A DNA stretch of 64,000 nucleotides. It comes from Hypericibacter sp049323455 (GTDB lineage Bacteria; Pseudomonadota; Alphaproteobacteria; Dongiales; Dongiaceae). Made by a program: the position numbers and the translations under genes. The stretch covers positions 124,001 through 188,000 of the forward strand of contig JBMONF010000038.1 of NCBI GenBank assembly GCA_049323455.1, given 5' to 3'. Position 1 is the stretch's first letter. Every line of letters starts with the position of its first letter. The notes beneath the pieces were generated by a model, which worked only from the letters and a program-made list of their open reading frames with translations, was not told the origin of the DNA and did no database searches. Shown piece after piece: positions 19,739 through 29,488 of this stretch.

Positions 19739-20719
19739 ATGGCCACCACCCATGCGATCCGCATCGCCGAGTTCGGCGGGCCCGAGAAGCTGCAATGGGT
19801 CGAGATCGACCTGCCCGCCCCCGGCCCCGGCGAGCTCCTGCTGCGCCAGACCGCCTGCGGCCTCAACTTCATCGACACCTATCATCGCAGCGGCCTTTAT
19901 CCGATGTCGCTGCCCTCGGGGTTGGGCGTCGAGGGGGCGGGCGTGGTCGAGGCGGTCGGCGCCGGCGTCACGGATTTCAAGCCGGGCGACCGCGCCGCCT
20001 ATTGCTCGGCGCCGATCGGCGCCTATGCGGAGCGGCGCGTCTATCCGGCCGCTCGCGCGGTGAAGCTGCCGCCCGGCATCGAGGACCGCACGGCGGCCGC
20101 CATGATGCTGCAGGGGATGACGGTCGAATATCTGATCCGCCGCACCTTCCCGGTCGAGCGCGGCCAGACCGTGTTGTTCCACGCCGCGGCCGGCGGGGTC
20201 GGGCTGATCGCCTGCCAGTGGCTCGTCCATCTCGGCGCCACCGTGATCGGCACGGTCGGCTCCGAGGAGAAGGCCAAGCTTGCGCGCGATCATGGCTGCC
20301 ATCACACCATCAACTATCGCAAGGAGAACTTCGTCGAACGCGTGAAGGAGATCACGGGCGGCAAGGGCGTGCCGGTGGTCTATGACGGTGTCGGCAAGGA
20401 CGTGTTCATGGGCTCGCTCGATTGCCTCAGCCCCCGCGGCATGATGGTGACGTTCGGCAATGCCTCCGGCCCCGTGCCGGCGATCGAGCCGCTGCTCTTG
20501 TCGCAGAAGGGCTCGCTGTTCCTGACGCGCCCGACCCTGTTCCACTACATCGCCACGCGCGAGGAGCTGCTCGCCAGCGCCAACGCTCTTTTCGACGTGG
20601 TGCTCTCCGGTGCGGTGAAGATCCGCATCAACCAGACCTATCCGCTGAAGGAGGCGGCACGGGCGCACCGCGATCTCGAGGCGCGCCGCACCACCGGCTC
20701 GACGGTGCTGCTGCCATGA
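19739..20719 (+). CDS. Quinone oxidoreductase (zeta-crystallin type)
   Basis: The product is 326 residues from the ATG at 19739. It is a medium-chain dehydrogenase/reductase without the zinc-binding cysteines. It has GGPEKLQWVEIDLPAPGPGELL at the start, the NADPH-binding AAAGGVGLIACQW and a later VVYDGVGKD. By family it would reduce quinones with NADPH. The open frame runs 181 codons upstream through ogt, but only this start gives the family N-terminus. Its stop overlaps the next gene (ATGA). Confidence 0.92.
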   Translation: MATTHAIRIAEFGGPEKLQWVEIDLPAPGPGELLLRQTACGLNFIDTYHRSGLYPMSLPSGLGVEGAGVVEAVGAGVTDFKPGDRAAYCSAPIGAYAERRVYPAARAVKLPPGIEDRTAAAMMLQGMTVEYLIRRTFPVERGQTVLFHAAAGGVGLIACQWLVHLGATVIGTVGSEEKAKLARDHGCHHTINYRKENFVERVKEITGGKGVPVVYDGVGKDVFMGSLDCLSPRGMMVTFGNASGPVPAIEPLLLSQKGSLFLTRPTLFHYIATREELLASANALFDVVLSGAVKIRINQTYPLKEAARAHRDLEARRTTGSTVLLP

Positions 20720-21318
20720 GCCTCTCGGCCTTCGGCTTGGGCGCGCCCGAGCGCAGCTACTTCTGGGCGTCCTGGGAAGGGCCGGGCCTGGAGCAGATGC
20801 GCCTGCGCCTCGATGCCACGGAGAGCGTCGCGCACGGCCTGGTCATGGGTGTGGCCGACGGGCTGCCCTTTCGTCTTCACTACAAGATCAAGTGGGGCGC
20901 GGATTGGCACACCCGCAAGGTCGTGCTGGAACTGCATACGCTGCAAGGCGTGCGCGAGCTGAGCCTCAAGAGCGACGGGCGCGGCCATTGGCGCGACGAG
21001 CATGGCGATCCCTTGCCGGAGCTCGACAGCTGTCTCGATGTCGATATCTCCGTCACACCCTTCACCAACACGCTGCCGGTGCGCCGGCTCGACCTCGAGC
21101 CCGGCCGATCGGCCGAGCTCCGCGTCGTCTATATCGCGGTGCCGGCACTCACGGCGAAGCCGGCCGAGCAGCGCTATCGCTGCCGCGAGCGCAAGAGCGG
21201 GCGGCAGCTCGTCACCTACGAGGGCCTTTCCACCGGCTTCAAGGCCGATCTCGAGCTCGACGCCGACGGGCTGGTGATCGACTATCCGGGCATCTTCCGG
21301 CGCCTGGCCCCGCGCTGA
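20716..21318 (+). CDS. Putative glycolipid-binding domain protein (PF06475 type)
   Basis: The product is 200 residues. It begins MSLSAFGLGAPERSYFWASWEGPGLE. The pattern (LPFRLHYKIKWGADWHTRKVVLE, then DISVTPFTNTLPVRRL and YRCRERKSGRQLVTYEGLSTGFKADL) matches the putative glycolipid-binding family, whose beta-barrel fold resembles LolA/LolB. There is no signal peptide, so it looks cytosolic. Translational coupling to the quinone reductase (ATGA) is clear, but no functional link is known. Confidence 0.8.
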   Translation: MSLSAFGLGAPERSYFWASWEGPGLEQMRLRLDATESVAHGLVMGVADGLPFRLHYKIKWGADWHTRKVVLELHTLQGVRELSLKSDGRGHWRDEHGDPLPELDSCLDVDISVTPFTNTLPVRRLDLEPGRSAELRVVYIAVPALTAKPAEQRYRCRERKSGRQLVTYEGLSTGFKADLELDADGLVIDYPGIFRRLAPR

Positions 21319-21438
21319 GAGGGGCTCGCGGCTCGTTTTCGTCGAGGGCTTGGATCCCGGTGCCCTCCCCCGTCTCGCCGCGCCGCGTCGGCGGCGGTCG
21401 CGAAGCCGCGGCCTCGGCCCTCCTTTGCGGCTTCGGCC

Positions 21439-24400
21439 CTATGACGCCAGCGCCGCCTCCATTGCGGGCATGACAGCGCGCCAGCGCTGGGCCGCCGCCA
21501 GTCGCAGCAGCTGCTCGAGCTCGGCCTTGTCGCCGCGGCCGCGGAGCCATCGGGCCAGAGCGCGCCCGCGCGCGGCGAGGAAATCGAGATAGGGCACGGG
21601 GCTGACTGCAGCCTGCTCGAGCGCGGCCGCATAGCGCTCGGCCGCCTCGGGATCGCCCGACCTGAGCGCCGCCTCAAGCGCGTTGCGGTTGAAAACGGTG
21701 TGGTTGTGCCAGACCGCACCTGCCGCCAGCAGCGCTTCGCCCTCGGCCAGCGCCGCCCGCCGCTCCTGCGGGTCGTCCGTCTCGCTCGCCAGAACGCCGA
21801 GCGCGGCCGGCAGCATGTAGCTGGGCGTTTCGCGGGCGATCGCGATCGCTTCGCGCAGAACACCGAGCCCGGACCCCTCGGCCTTGACGCAATGCACCTG
21901 CCCCAGGAACATCAGCCCTTCGGCCTCGAACCGGCGTGCGCCCAAGAGCCGGCTGATGGCAAGCGCGCACTCCGCCGCGTTCCGCGCACCGTCGAGCTCA
22001 CCGAGCTCCATCAGATCCCAGAACCGCATATGCTCGGCGATCATCTCGGCGCGCCGATGGCCGACCTGCCGGGCCAGAGCGACAGCCGCCTCGGCATCTT
22101 CGAGCGATGCCGCGAAATCCATCTTGAACATGGCCGCGAGCGCGCGCATGGGCTGGTTCGCGACCTCGATGCGTCGGAAGCCATGCTTGCGCGCCAGCGT
22201 CACGCAGCGGTCGAAATGCTCGAAGAAGCGGCGAACATCGCCGCGCAGGTAATGGGCGTCGCCCAGACCCCCATGGGCGCGCGCCTCCTCCTCGACCGCG
22301 CCAGCAGCCACCGCCAGCTCGAGCGCACGCGCATGCTCGGCCAGGCAGCGATCGAGCTCGCTGCGCGGAAAGAGAATGTTGCCGCGCAGCCCGTGAATGC
22401 GCGCGCGCACGACCGTCAGCCCGAGGCGCTCGGCTTCGGCTTGCGCCTCGTCCAGAAGAGCCAGCGCTTCATCCAGCCGGTCGAGCACCGAAAGCCCATT
22501 GGCGACGCCGAGCACGGCTGCCATTCGCTCGGGCCCGGCCGGAAGCAACTCGGCGGCGAGCCGGAATGCCTCGAGCGCGCCCTGCGTGTCGCCAAGCCCT
22601 TGCGCCACCTCGCCCACGACCGCGGCGAGGCTTCCCCGCAAACCCGGCTCCTGCGCGAGCTCGAGGCCGCGGCGTGCAAGCATCCGGGCCCGCTCGAACT
22701 GGAACTGCGCCATATGAGCCGTCGCCGCCGCGAGATAAGCAGCCGCCGCGCCGGGGTCTTGCGCGCGATCGAGATGCTCGGCCTCGAGCACTGCGTCGCG
22801 ACCGTGGAACCAGGCCGCGGCCTTGCGGTGCAGCGCGTGCCGGCGCGACTTCAACAGCGAGGCATAGACACCATCGCGAATGAGCGCATGGACGAAGGCG
22901 AGGTCGGCGCCGTCGGGCTTCAGCAGCCGCGCCTCGATCAGCGAGGCCACCTCGGCGCGCGGCCGGTCGAGCAGATGCGCGAGCGCCGCCGGCGCGAAAC
23001 GCTGGCCCAGCACCGCGGCCGCCTGGAGTGCCGCCTTGTGCTCGGGCGCGAGGCGATCAACGCGCCCCAGCACGACGCTCTGGATCGAGGTCGGAACGGC
23101 CTCGGCCGCCGCGCTGGCGGTATGGCGCAAGAGCTGCTCGAGGAAAAGCGGATTGCCCTGGGCGCGCGCGATGCAGGCCGCGATACGATCGTCGCCCGGC
23201 GCCATGATCGCCGCCGCGAGCTCTGTCGCCTCGTCGGCGCGCAGCGGCGCCAGATCGAGCGTGCTGACCTCGGCTTCCACCAATCCCGCCCGCCAGGCGC
23301 GGTCGAGCGGGTCGCCTTCGGGCCGCGTGGTGACGAGAAGAAGCGCCGACGCTCCCGCGGTCGCTTCCGCCGCGGCCGCCACATAGGCCAGCGTGGTCGG
23401 GTCGGCCCAGTGCAGATCCTCGATCGCGAGGCATAACGGCCGGCGCACGGCGAGCCGGCGAATCAACGCGGCGACCAGGCTCTGCTTGCGCGAAAGCCGC
23501 GTGGCATTGTCCATCGCCTCGTAGATCAGGCGCCGCTCGCCCTCGCTCGGCAGAGCGAGCAGATCCTCGAGCGGCGCCAGCTCGCCGGCTTCGATCAGCC
23601 CGTCGCGCCTCGCCTGCTCGACGGCTGCAAGACGGGCAGGCTCGTCGCTGCCGGGGCCGAGCCCGAGCAGGCTCTGCATCAGCACCGGCACCGCGTCCTG
23701 GCCCTTGCCGGCGCCGAAATCGAGCACAGAGGCCTTGTGCGGCGCGAAGCCCTGGCGCTCCGCCTCGGCCGCCGTTTCCTCGAGCAGCCGGCTCTTGCCG
23801 ATCCCGGCCTCGCCGCGCAGCACCACCAGTCGGCCCCGGCCGCCGGCGAGCGTCGCCGCGACCATGCCCGAGAGGAGCCGGCGATCCTGAACGCGGCCGA
23901 CGAAGGGTGTGGCCGGCATGGCCGCCTCGATGAGGCCCTCCACGCGCCAAGCCTTGACCGGTCCCCCGATCCCCTTGAGCGGCCGCGCCGGCAGCGCGGT
24001 GACGGCCACGCGCGAGCCCAGCGCCTGGCGCAAGTCCTCCGCGATCACGGTCTCGCCCGAGCCGGCGACTTCCACCAGCCGGGCCGCCAGGTTCACGCTC
24101 TCGCCCAAGACCGTATAGCCGCCCGCGAGGCCGCCCGCCACGACCTCGCCCGCGGCGATTCCGATGTGGGCGCGCAAGGCACCTTGCGCCGGGTCCCCCT
24201 CCGCCAGCCGGCGATGAATCGCGAGCGCCGTGCGCACGGCGCGCAAGGGATCGTCGCCATGGGCAACCGGCGCCCCGAATAGCGCCATCACCGCGTCGCC
24301 GATATGCTTGTCGACCGTGCCGCCGTGATCGCCGATCGCAGCGTCGACACAGCCATAGAAGCGCTCGACCAGGCGCTTCAAATCCTCGGCGTCGAGCCGG

Positions 24401-24660
24401 GTCGAGAGCTCGGTGAAGCCGACCAGATCGGCAAACAGGATCGCGACCGGCCGCCGCTCGCCCTCGGTCGGCGCGGCAGCGATATCGGGCCCTGCGGCGC
24501 CGGGTGGCGTCGTGAGCGCCTGCCCGCAGCCGCCGCAAAAGCGCGCCTCGGCCGGATTGTCGAAGCCGCAATGCGCGCAGCCACGCGCGAGCTTGTGGCC
24601 GCAGGCGCTGCAGAAGCGGTGGCCCGGCGGATTCTCGGCGCGGCAGCGCGGGCACTCCAT
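21439..24660 (-). CDS. Zinc-ribbon / class III nucleotide cyclase / AAA ATPase / TPR protein
   Basis: The product is 1073 residues. Residues 1-47 form two zinc ribbons (C3, C6, C17, C20; C28, C31, C42, C45). Residues about 70-215 form a class III adenylate/guanylate cyclase domain with metal aspartates D78 (FADLVGFTEL) and D122 (KHIGDAVMALFGAP), and N190/R194 (GESVNLAARL). A large AAA/STAND ATPase has Walker A GEAGIGKS at 283-290 and Walker B LAIEDLHWAD at about 411-420. TPR-like helices fill the C-terminal half. It is a soluble signalling protein that may make cAMP; the stimulus is unknown. Transcription converges with the glycolipid-binding gene. Confidence 0.9.
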   Translation of the reverse strand: MECPRCRAENPPGHRFCSACGHKLARGCAHCGFDNPAEARFCGGCGQALTTPPGAAGPDIAAAPTEGERRPVAILFADLVGFTELSTRLDAEDLKRLVERFYGCVDAAIGDHGGTVDKHIGDAVMALFGAPVAHGDDPLRAVRTALAIHRRLAEGDPAQGALRAHIGIAAGEVVAGGLAGGYTVLGESVNLAARLVEVAGSGETVIAEDLRQALGSRVAVTALPARPLKGIGGPVKAWRVEGLIEAAMPATPFVGRVQDRRLLSGMVAATLAGGRGRLVVLRGEAGIGKSRLLEETAAEAERQGFAPHKASVLDFGAGKGQDAVPVLMQSLLGLGPGSDEPARLAAVEQARRDGLIEAGELAPLEDLLALPSEGERRLIYEAMDNATRLSRKQSLVAALIRRLAVRRPLCLAIEDLHWADPTTLAYVAAAAEATAGASALLLVTTRPEGDPLDRAWRAGLVEAEVSTLDLAPLRADEATELAAAIMAPGDDRIAACIARAQGNPLFLEQLLRHTASAAAEAVPTSIQSVVLGRVDRLAPEHKAALQAAAVLGQRFAPAALAHLLDRPRAEVASLIEARLLKPDGADLAFVHALIRDGVYASLLKSRRHALHRKAAAWFHGRDAVLEAEHLDRAQDPGAAAAYLAAATAHMAQFQFERARMLARRGLELAQEPGLRGSLAAVVGEVAQGLGDTQGALEAFRLAAELLPAGPERMAAVLGVANGLSVLDRLDEALALLDEAQAEAERLGLTVVRARIHGLRGNILFPRSELDRCLAEHARALELAVAAGAVEEEARAHGGLGDAHYLRGDVRRFFEHFDRCVTLARKHGFRRIEVANQPMRALAAMFKMDFAASLEDAEAAVALARQVGHRRAEMIAEHMRFWDLMELGELDGARNAAECALAISRLLGARRFEAEGLMFLGQVHCVKAEGSGLGVLREAIAIARETPSYMLPAALGVLASETDDPQERRAALAEGEALLAAGAVWHNHTVFNRNALEAALRSGDPEAAERYAAALEQAAVSPVPYLDFLAARGRALARWLRGRGDKAELEQLLRLAAAQRWRAVMPAMEAALAS

Positions 24661-24733
24661 GGCCCCTCGAGGGAGCGGTCCCGACGGGCATGAGGGTCGG
24701 GGCCGGCCTCGAGCCCGATGCTACGAAGCGCGA

Positions 24734-24760
24734 ACGGGCGGCACAAGCGGTGCCGCCCGT
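24734..24760 (-). terminator. GC-rich hairpin downstream of rho
   Basis: ACGGGCGGCA (24734-24743) and TGCCGCCCGT (24751-24760) form a perfect 10-bp stem with a 7-base loop, 113 bp after the rho stop. No clear T tract follows on the minus strand, so it may be an RNA-stabilising hairpin rather than an intrinsic terminator. Confidence 0.4.
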
Positions 24761-24872
24761 CCCGGATATTCACGACGTCGCGAGAAGAGCCGGCATCCTT
24801 GCCCGGCGAGACGCCGCGGCCCGGCTGCGAAGCCGGGGTCGGCGCGTGCCGGCACAGCCGCGCATCGTCGCG

Positions 24873-26129
<1,257 letters not shown>

Positions 26130-26325
26130 GGCGTAACCGGGAAAGCGTCGGCGGGAAGGAACGAACCGTAAGGCCGGAAGGAGCCGGGTCGGCGAACCGG
26201 CGGTCGGGCGAAAGCCGACCTCGAAAGGGCCCTTGCGGTTCGGTTGGGTGCGGAGGTGCGGGGCTTGGAAACAGCAGCCGCTATCGAACGGGCCCGATCT
26301 TTAACGAAAGGCTTCCGGCAAGTCA
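26130..26325 (-). promoter_or_regulatory. Structured 5' leader of rho
   Basis: Two nested inverted repeats lie within 115 bp upstream of the rho ATG. The outer arms are CGAACCGTAAGG (26162-26173) and CCTTGCGGTTCG (26231-26242), with one G-U-type mismatch. The inner arms are GGTCGGC (26187-26193) and GCCGACC (26214-26220). Rho is often autoregulated through its leader, so a regulatory RNA structure is plausible but unproven. Confidence 0.4.
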
Positions 26326-26410
26326 ATCGTCCGTTGATCGATCCCTGCCGTCAAGACGGTTAAGAACGCTTAAGCCGCTTTCGGCGCGCGAGGACGTCCC
26401 GGATGGGCTC

Positions 26411-26851
26411 CTAGAACGGCCGCACCACCGCCAGGATCACGATCCCGATCAGGAGCACGGTCGGGATTTCATTCATGGCGCGATAGAAGCGGGCCGGATG
26501 GCGGTTGCGATCCTCGGCGAACCGCCGGCGCCAGCGCGCATAGGCCGCGTGAATGAGTTGCATGCCCAAGAGCAGCGCCAGCTTGGCGTGAAACCAGCCT
26601 TGGCCCCAGTAGCCGCCGACGGTCGCCAAGGTCAGACCCAGCACCCAGGCTGCGATCATGGCCGGATTGATGATCGCCCTCAGAAGCCGGCGCTCCATCA
26701 CCTTGAAGGTCTCCGACAGCTCCGAGCCCGGCTTGGCGTCGGCGTGATAGACGTAGAGGCGCGGCAGATAGAGCATGCCCGCCATCCAGGCGATGACGGC
26801 GATGACATGCAGCGCCCGAAGCCAGGGCTGCCAGTCGGCCAATGTGCTCAT
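26411..26851 (-). CDS. hemJ: Protoporphyrinogen oxidase HemJ
   Basis: The product is 146 residues with four predicted membrane helices. HemJ oxidises protoporphyrinogen IX to protoporphyrin IX in the inner membrane of bacteria lacking HemG or HemY. The conserved first-helix histidine (H15 in LRALHVIAVIAWMAGMLYLPRLYVYH) and K90 (WFHAKLALLLG) are visible, as is RRLLRAIINPAM. The start is fixed by the ATGA overlap with the hemH stop. hemJ, hemH and hemE form one coupled operon supplying the last steps to protohaem. Confidence 0.93.
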   Translation of the reverse strand: MSTLADWQPWLRALHVIAVIAWMAGMLYLPRLYVYHADAKPGSELSETFKVMERRLLRAIINPAMIAAWVLGLTLATVGGYWGQGWFHAKLALLLGMQLIHAAYARWRRRFAEDRNRHPARFYRAMNEIPTVLLIGIVILAVVRPF

Positions 26852-27885
26852 GCGGCTTTCTCCTCCGATTGACAGCAGGTCCGTCCCGCCGCGCAGCGCC
26901 GGGACCCGCGATCGCTCGAGACCGGGCGGCCTCGATCCAGCGCATGGCGCACCAGATCGGCGAGGCCGGCGATGAATTCCGGCGCGGTGCCGACCGTCGC
27001 CACACGCAGATAGGCGGGCGCGCCCTTCGCCGCGGCCAGATGGCGATAGTCGATATCGAGCTCCACCAGCGTCTCCGAATGCTCCGAGACGAAGGCGATC
27101 GGCACCAGCACGATCGGCCGGCCCTCTTCGGCGGTGCGTGCGATCTCCTCGTCGGTATAGGGGCCGAGCCATTCGAGCGGCCCGACCCGGCTCTGGAAGC
27201 AGACCGCATAGTCCTCGGCCGCGAGGCCCAGGCGCCCGACGACCGCGCCCACGCTTTCGCCCACCTGCTCGGCATAGGGATCGCCGGCCTCGACGATCCG
27301 CTTGGGCAGGCCATGGGCCGAGAACAGCACCTTGGCTCGGCCGAGCTTTCGCGCCTCTGCCAGCGCCTCGGCGGTGAGCCGGGCCACGCTTGCGATGAAG
27401 CCCGGCTCGGTCGGATAGCAGCAGATCGTGGCGGTGGATGCCGAAAGACCGACGGCCGCCGCCGCCCGTCGCCAATCGGCCAGCGAGGAGGCCGTCGTCG
27501 TGGTCGAGAACTGCGGATAGAGCGGCAGCAGCAGGATGCGGTCGGGCGCGAAGGCCTTCACCGCCCGCGCCGCTTCCGCAGCGAGCGGATGCCAATAGCG
27601 CATGGCGACGAAGCATCGCACCTCGCCCCGATCCGCCAGCGCCGCCTCCAGCGCACGCGCCTGCGCTTGCGTGTTGGCCAGCAGCGGCGAGCCCCCGCCG
27701 AGCTTGGCATAGACCGCGCGCGCGACGGGGGCGCGCCGGCGCGCGATCAAGCTTGCCAACCAGGGCCGGATGAAGCCCGGCACGCGCAGGATGGCCGGAT
27801 CCGAGAACAGATTGCGCAAGAAGGGCTCGACCGCCTCGGGTCCGTCCGGGCCGCCCAGATTGAACAGGACGATGGCCGTCTTCAT
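26848..27885 (-). CDS. hemH: Ferrochelatase, likely [2Fe-2S] type
   Basis: The product is 345 residues. It inserts ferrous iron into protoporphyrin IX. The N-terminus TAIVLFNLGGPDGPEAVEPFL, the metal-site histidine in LFSAHGLPKRIVEAGDPY and a late SEHSETLVELDIDY are diagnostic. C155/C156 and the C-terminal C331, C337 and C338 could ligate a [2Fe-2S] cluster, as characterised in Caulobacter ferrochelatase, which also has one internal and three C-terminal cysteine ligands; this is inferred from spacing. The start overlaps the hemE stop (ATGA), and the stop overlaps the hemJ start. Confidence 0.96.
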   Translation of the reverse strand: MKTAIVLFNLGGPDGPEAVEPFLRNLFSDPAILRVPGFIRPWLASLIARRRAPVARAVYAKLGGGSPLLANTQAQARALEAALADRGEVRCFVAMRYWHPLAAEAARAVKAFAPDRILLLPLYPQFSTTTTASSLADWRRAAAAVGLSASTATICCYPTEPGFIASVARLTAEALAEARKLGRAKVLFSAHGLPKRIVEAGDPYAEQVGESVGAVVGRLGLAAEDYAVCFQSRVGPLEWLGPYTDEEIARTAEEGRPIVLVPIAFVSEHSETLVELDIDYRHLAAAKGAPAYLRVATVGTAPEFIAGLADLVRHALDRGRPVSSDRGSRRCAAGRTCCQSEEKAA

Positions 27886-28973
27886 GGCGCCGGCCCCTCT
27901 GGCACCCCTTCGCGAACGAGCGCGGCCAATTCGCTCACATGCTCGGGCGGCGTCTCGGGCAGGATGCCGTGGCCGAGATTGAACACGAACGGACCCTGGC
28001 CCAGCTCCGCCAGAATCAGCCGCACCTGCTCCCGCAAGGCGACGCCACCGTCGATCAGGAGGCGCGGTGCCAGGTTTCCCTGCAAGGCGATTGTGGGCTG
28101 GAGCACCGCGCGGGCCCAGGCCAGCGGAACGCCGTCGTCGAGCGACAGAGCCGCAGCACCGCTCTCGGCGGCATAGATCGCGTAATAGCCGGCGACCCCG
28201 CGCGGAAAGAGGATCACCGGCACCTGCGGATGGCGCAGCTTGAGCGCAGCGACGATGCGGGTGACCGGCTCCAGGCACCAACGTCGCAAGGCTGCGGTCT
28301 CGCCGGCGCGGGCCCAAGCATTGGCCCAGCTATCGAAGATCTGCAGCGCCTCGGCGCCGGCATCGACCTGGGCCGACAGATGCTCGATCGTGGCCTCGAT
28401 CAGCCGATCGATCAGCTTTTGAAAGCCCTCCGCGTCCCGGCGCGCCCAGCCTTTCGCCTTGGCGAAGTCCTCGCTCGAGCCGCCCTCGATCATGTAGCTC
28501 GCAACGGTCCAGGGCGCGCCGGCAAAACCGATCAGGGCCGCCGGCATCGGCAGGGCGTCGCGCACCCGTCGCACGGTCTCATAAACCGGCGCCAGCCGGT
28601 CCTTCATGCGGCCGAGTTCCAGCCCCGCGAGATCGCCGACAGCCGATATCGGCTCGAGCAGGGGCCCGCGCCCCTCCTCGAAGGTCACCCTCTGCCCCAG
28701 CCCATAGGGCACGACCAGGATGTCCGAGAACAGGATCGCCGCATCCATGCCGTAACGGCGGATCGGCTGCAGCGTCACCTCGCAAGCGAGATCGGGCGTC
28801 AGGCAGAGATCGAGGAAGCTGCCGGCCTTGGCACGGACCGCGCGATATTCGGGCAGATACCGCCCCGCCTGGCGCATCAGCCAGAACGGCGGGCGCGTCA
28901 GCCTTTCGCCCGACAAGACGCGCAACAAGGGCTTTCTCGGCGATGCGGCGGCAGGGCTCGCTTGTTGGCGCAT
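27882..28973 (-). CDS. hemE: Uroporphyrinogen decarboxylase
   Basis: The product is 363 residues. It decarboxylates uroporphyrinogen III to coproporphyrinogen III. Family signatures include PPFWLMRQAGRYLPEYR near the N-terminus, ILFSDILVVPYGLGQRV, FAGAPWTVASYMIEGGSS, LQIFDSWA and FNLGHGILPETPPEHV. It is the first gene of hemE-hemH-hemJ and is transcribed away from the candidate origin. This placement beside oriC and ppsR is the Caulobacter and Rickettsia arrangement. Confidence 0.97.
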   Translation of the reverse strand: MRQQASPAAASPRKPLLRVLSGERLTRPPFWLMRQAGRYLPEYRAVRAKAGSFLDLCLTPDLACEVTLQPIRRYGMDAAILFSDILVVPYGLGQRVTFEEGRGPLLEPISAVGDLAGLELGRMKDRLAPVYETVRRVRDALPMPAALIGFAGAPWTVASYMIEGGSSEDFAKAKGWARRDAEGFQKLIDRLIEATIEHLSAQVDAGAEALQIFDSWANAWARAGETAALRRWCLEPVTRIVAALKLRHPQVPVILFPRGVAGYYAIYAAESGAAALSLDDGVPLAWARAVLQPTIALQGNLAPRLLIDGGVALREQVRLILAELGQGPFVFNLGHGILPETPPEHVSELAALVREGVPEGPAP

Positions 28974-29488
28974 CCTCTTCCTACTTCTAACCTTTCATAA
29001 AATAAGGAAATTAGTGGAGGTGGTGGGTGGCTGTGTAAGGCGGGGATTGATCTTTGTCCACAGCCGATCGAGGAAAATGCGGCGCCATTCGTCGCGGCGA
29101 ATGGGGTCGGGGGCAAAAGACGGGGCATTGGGGCGAATGCCGCCCAGCGGGAGCGTTTCGCCACGCTGTGAATCCCGTGGGTAAGAGGTTGCGAGGGGCG
29201 GCTGTTCCCGTTTCTCTCCAAATTTCTGGACGGCTTTTCGCCTGAGGGCGAGCGGCAGAGCGAATCCCCGGGATCGGGTATGGAATCCAGACAGCCCGAT
29301 CGGCAGCCCCGGTTATCCCCGCTTGTCTCGTGTCTTGCTGCAGGATTCGGTCCATATATCCGAACCAGACGGGCGGCGCCGGCAGTCAACCAGCCTGAAA
29401 CAGGATGACGAGCATTCGAGTGGGTCGCTGCCATTGCCGGCGCTGTTTTGCCGGCCTAAAAGCTACGCATTGAAACACGCGAGCGGCC
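28974..29488. other. oriC: Candidate chromosomal replication origin (oriC)
   Basis: This is a 515-bp gene-free interval between divergent hemE and ppsR, the place of oriC in Caulobacter and Rickettsia. An AT-rich stretch lies on the hemE side (28981-29017). TTGTCCACA (29054-29062) is one mismatch from the DnaA box TTATNCACA, and TTATCCCC occurs near 29312. Four GANTC sites, the CcrM methylation target, cluster at 29170, 29262, 29283 and 29344. No CtrA box TTAA-N7-TTAA was found. Two parS sites lie 14-16 kb away. The evidence is mostly synteny; few strong DnaA boxes are visible. Confidence 0.58.
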
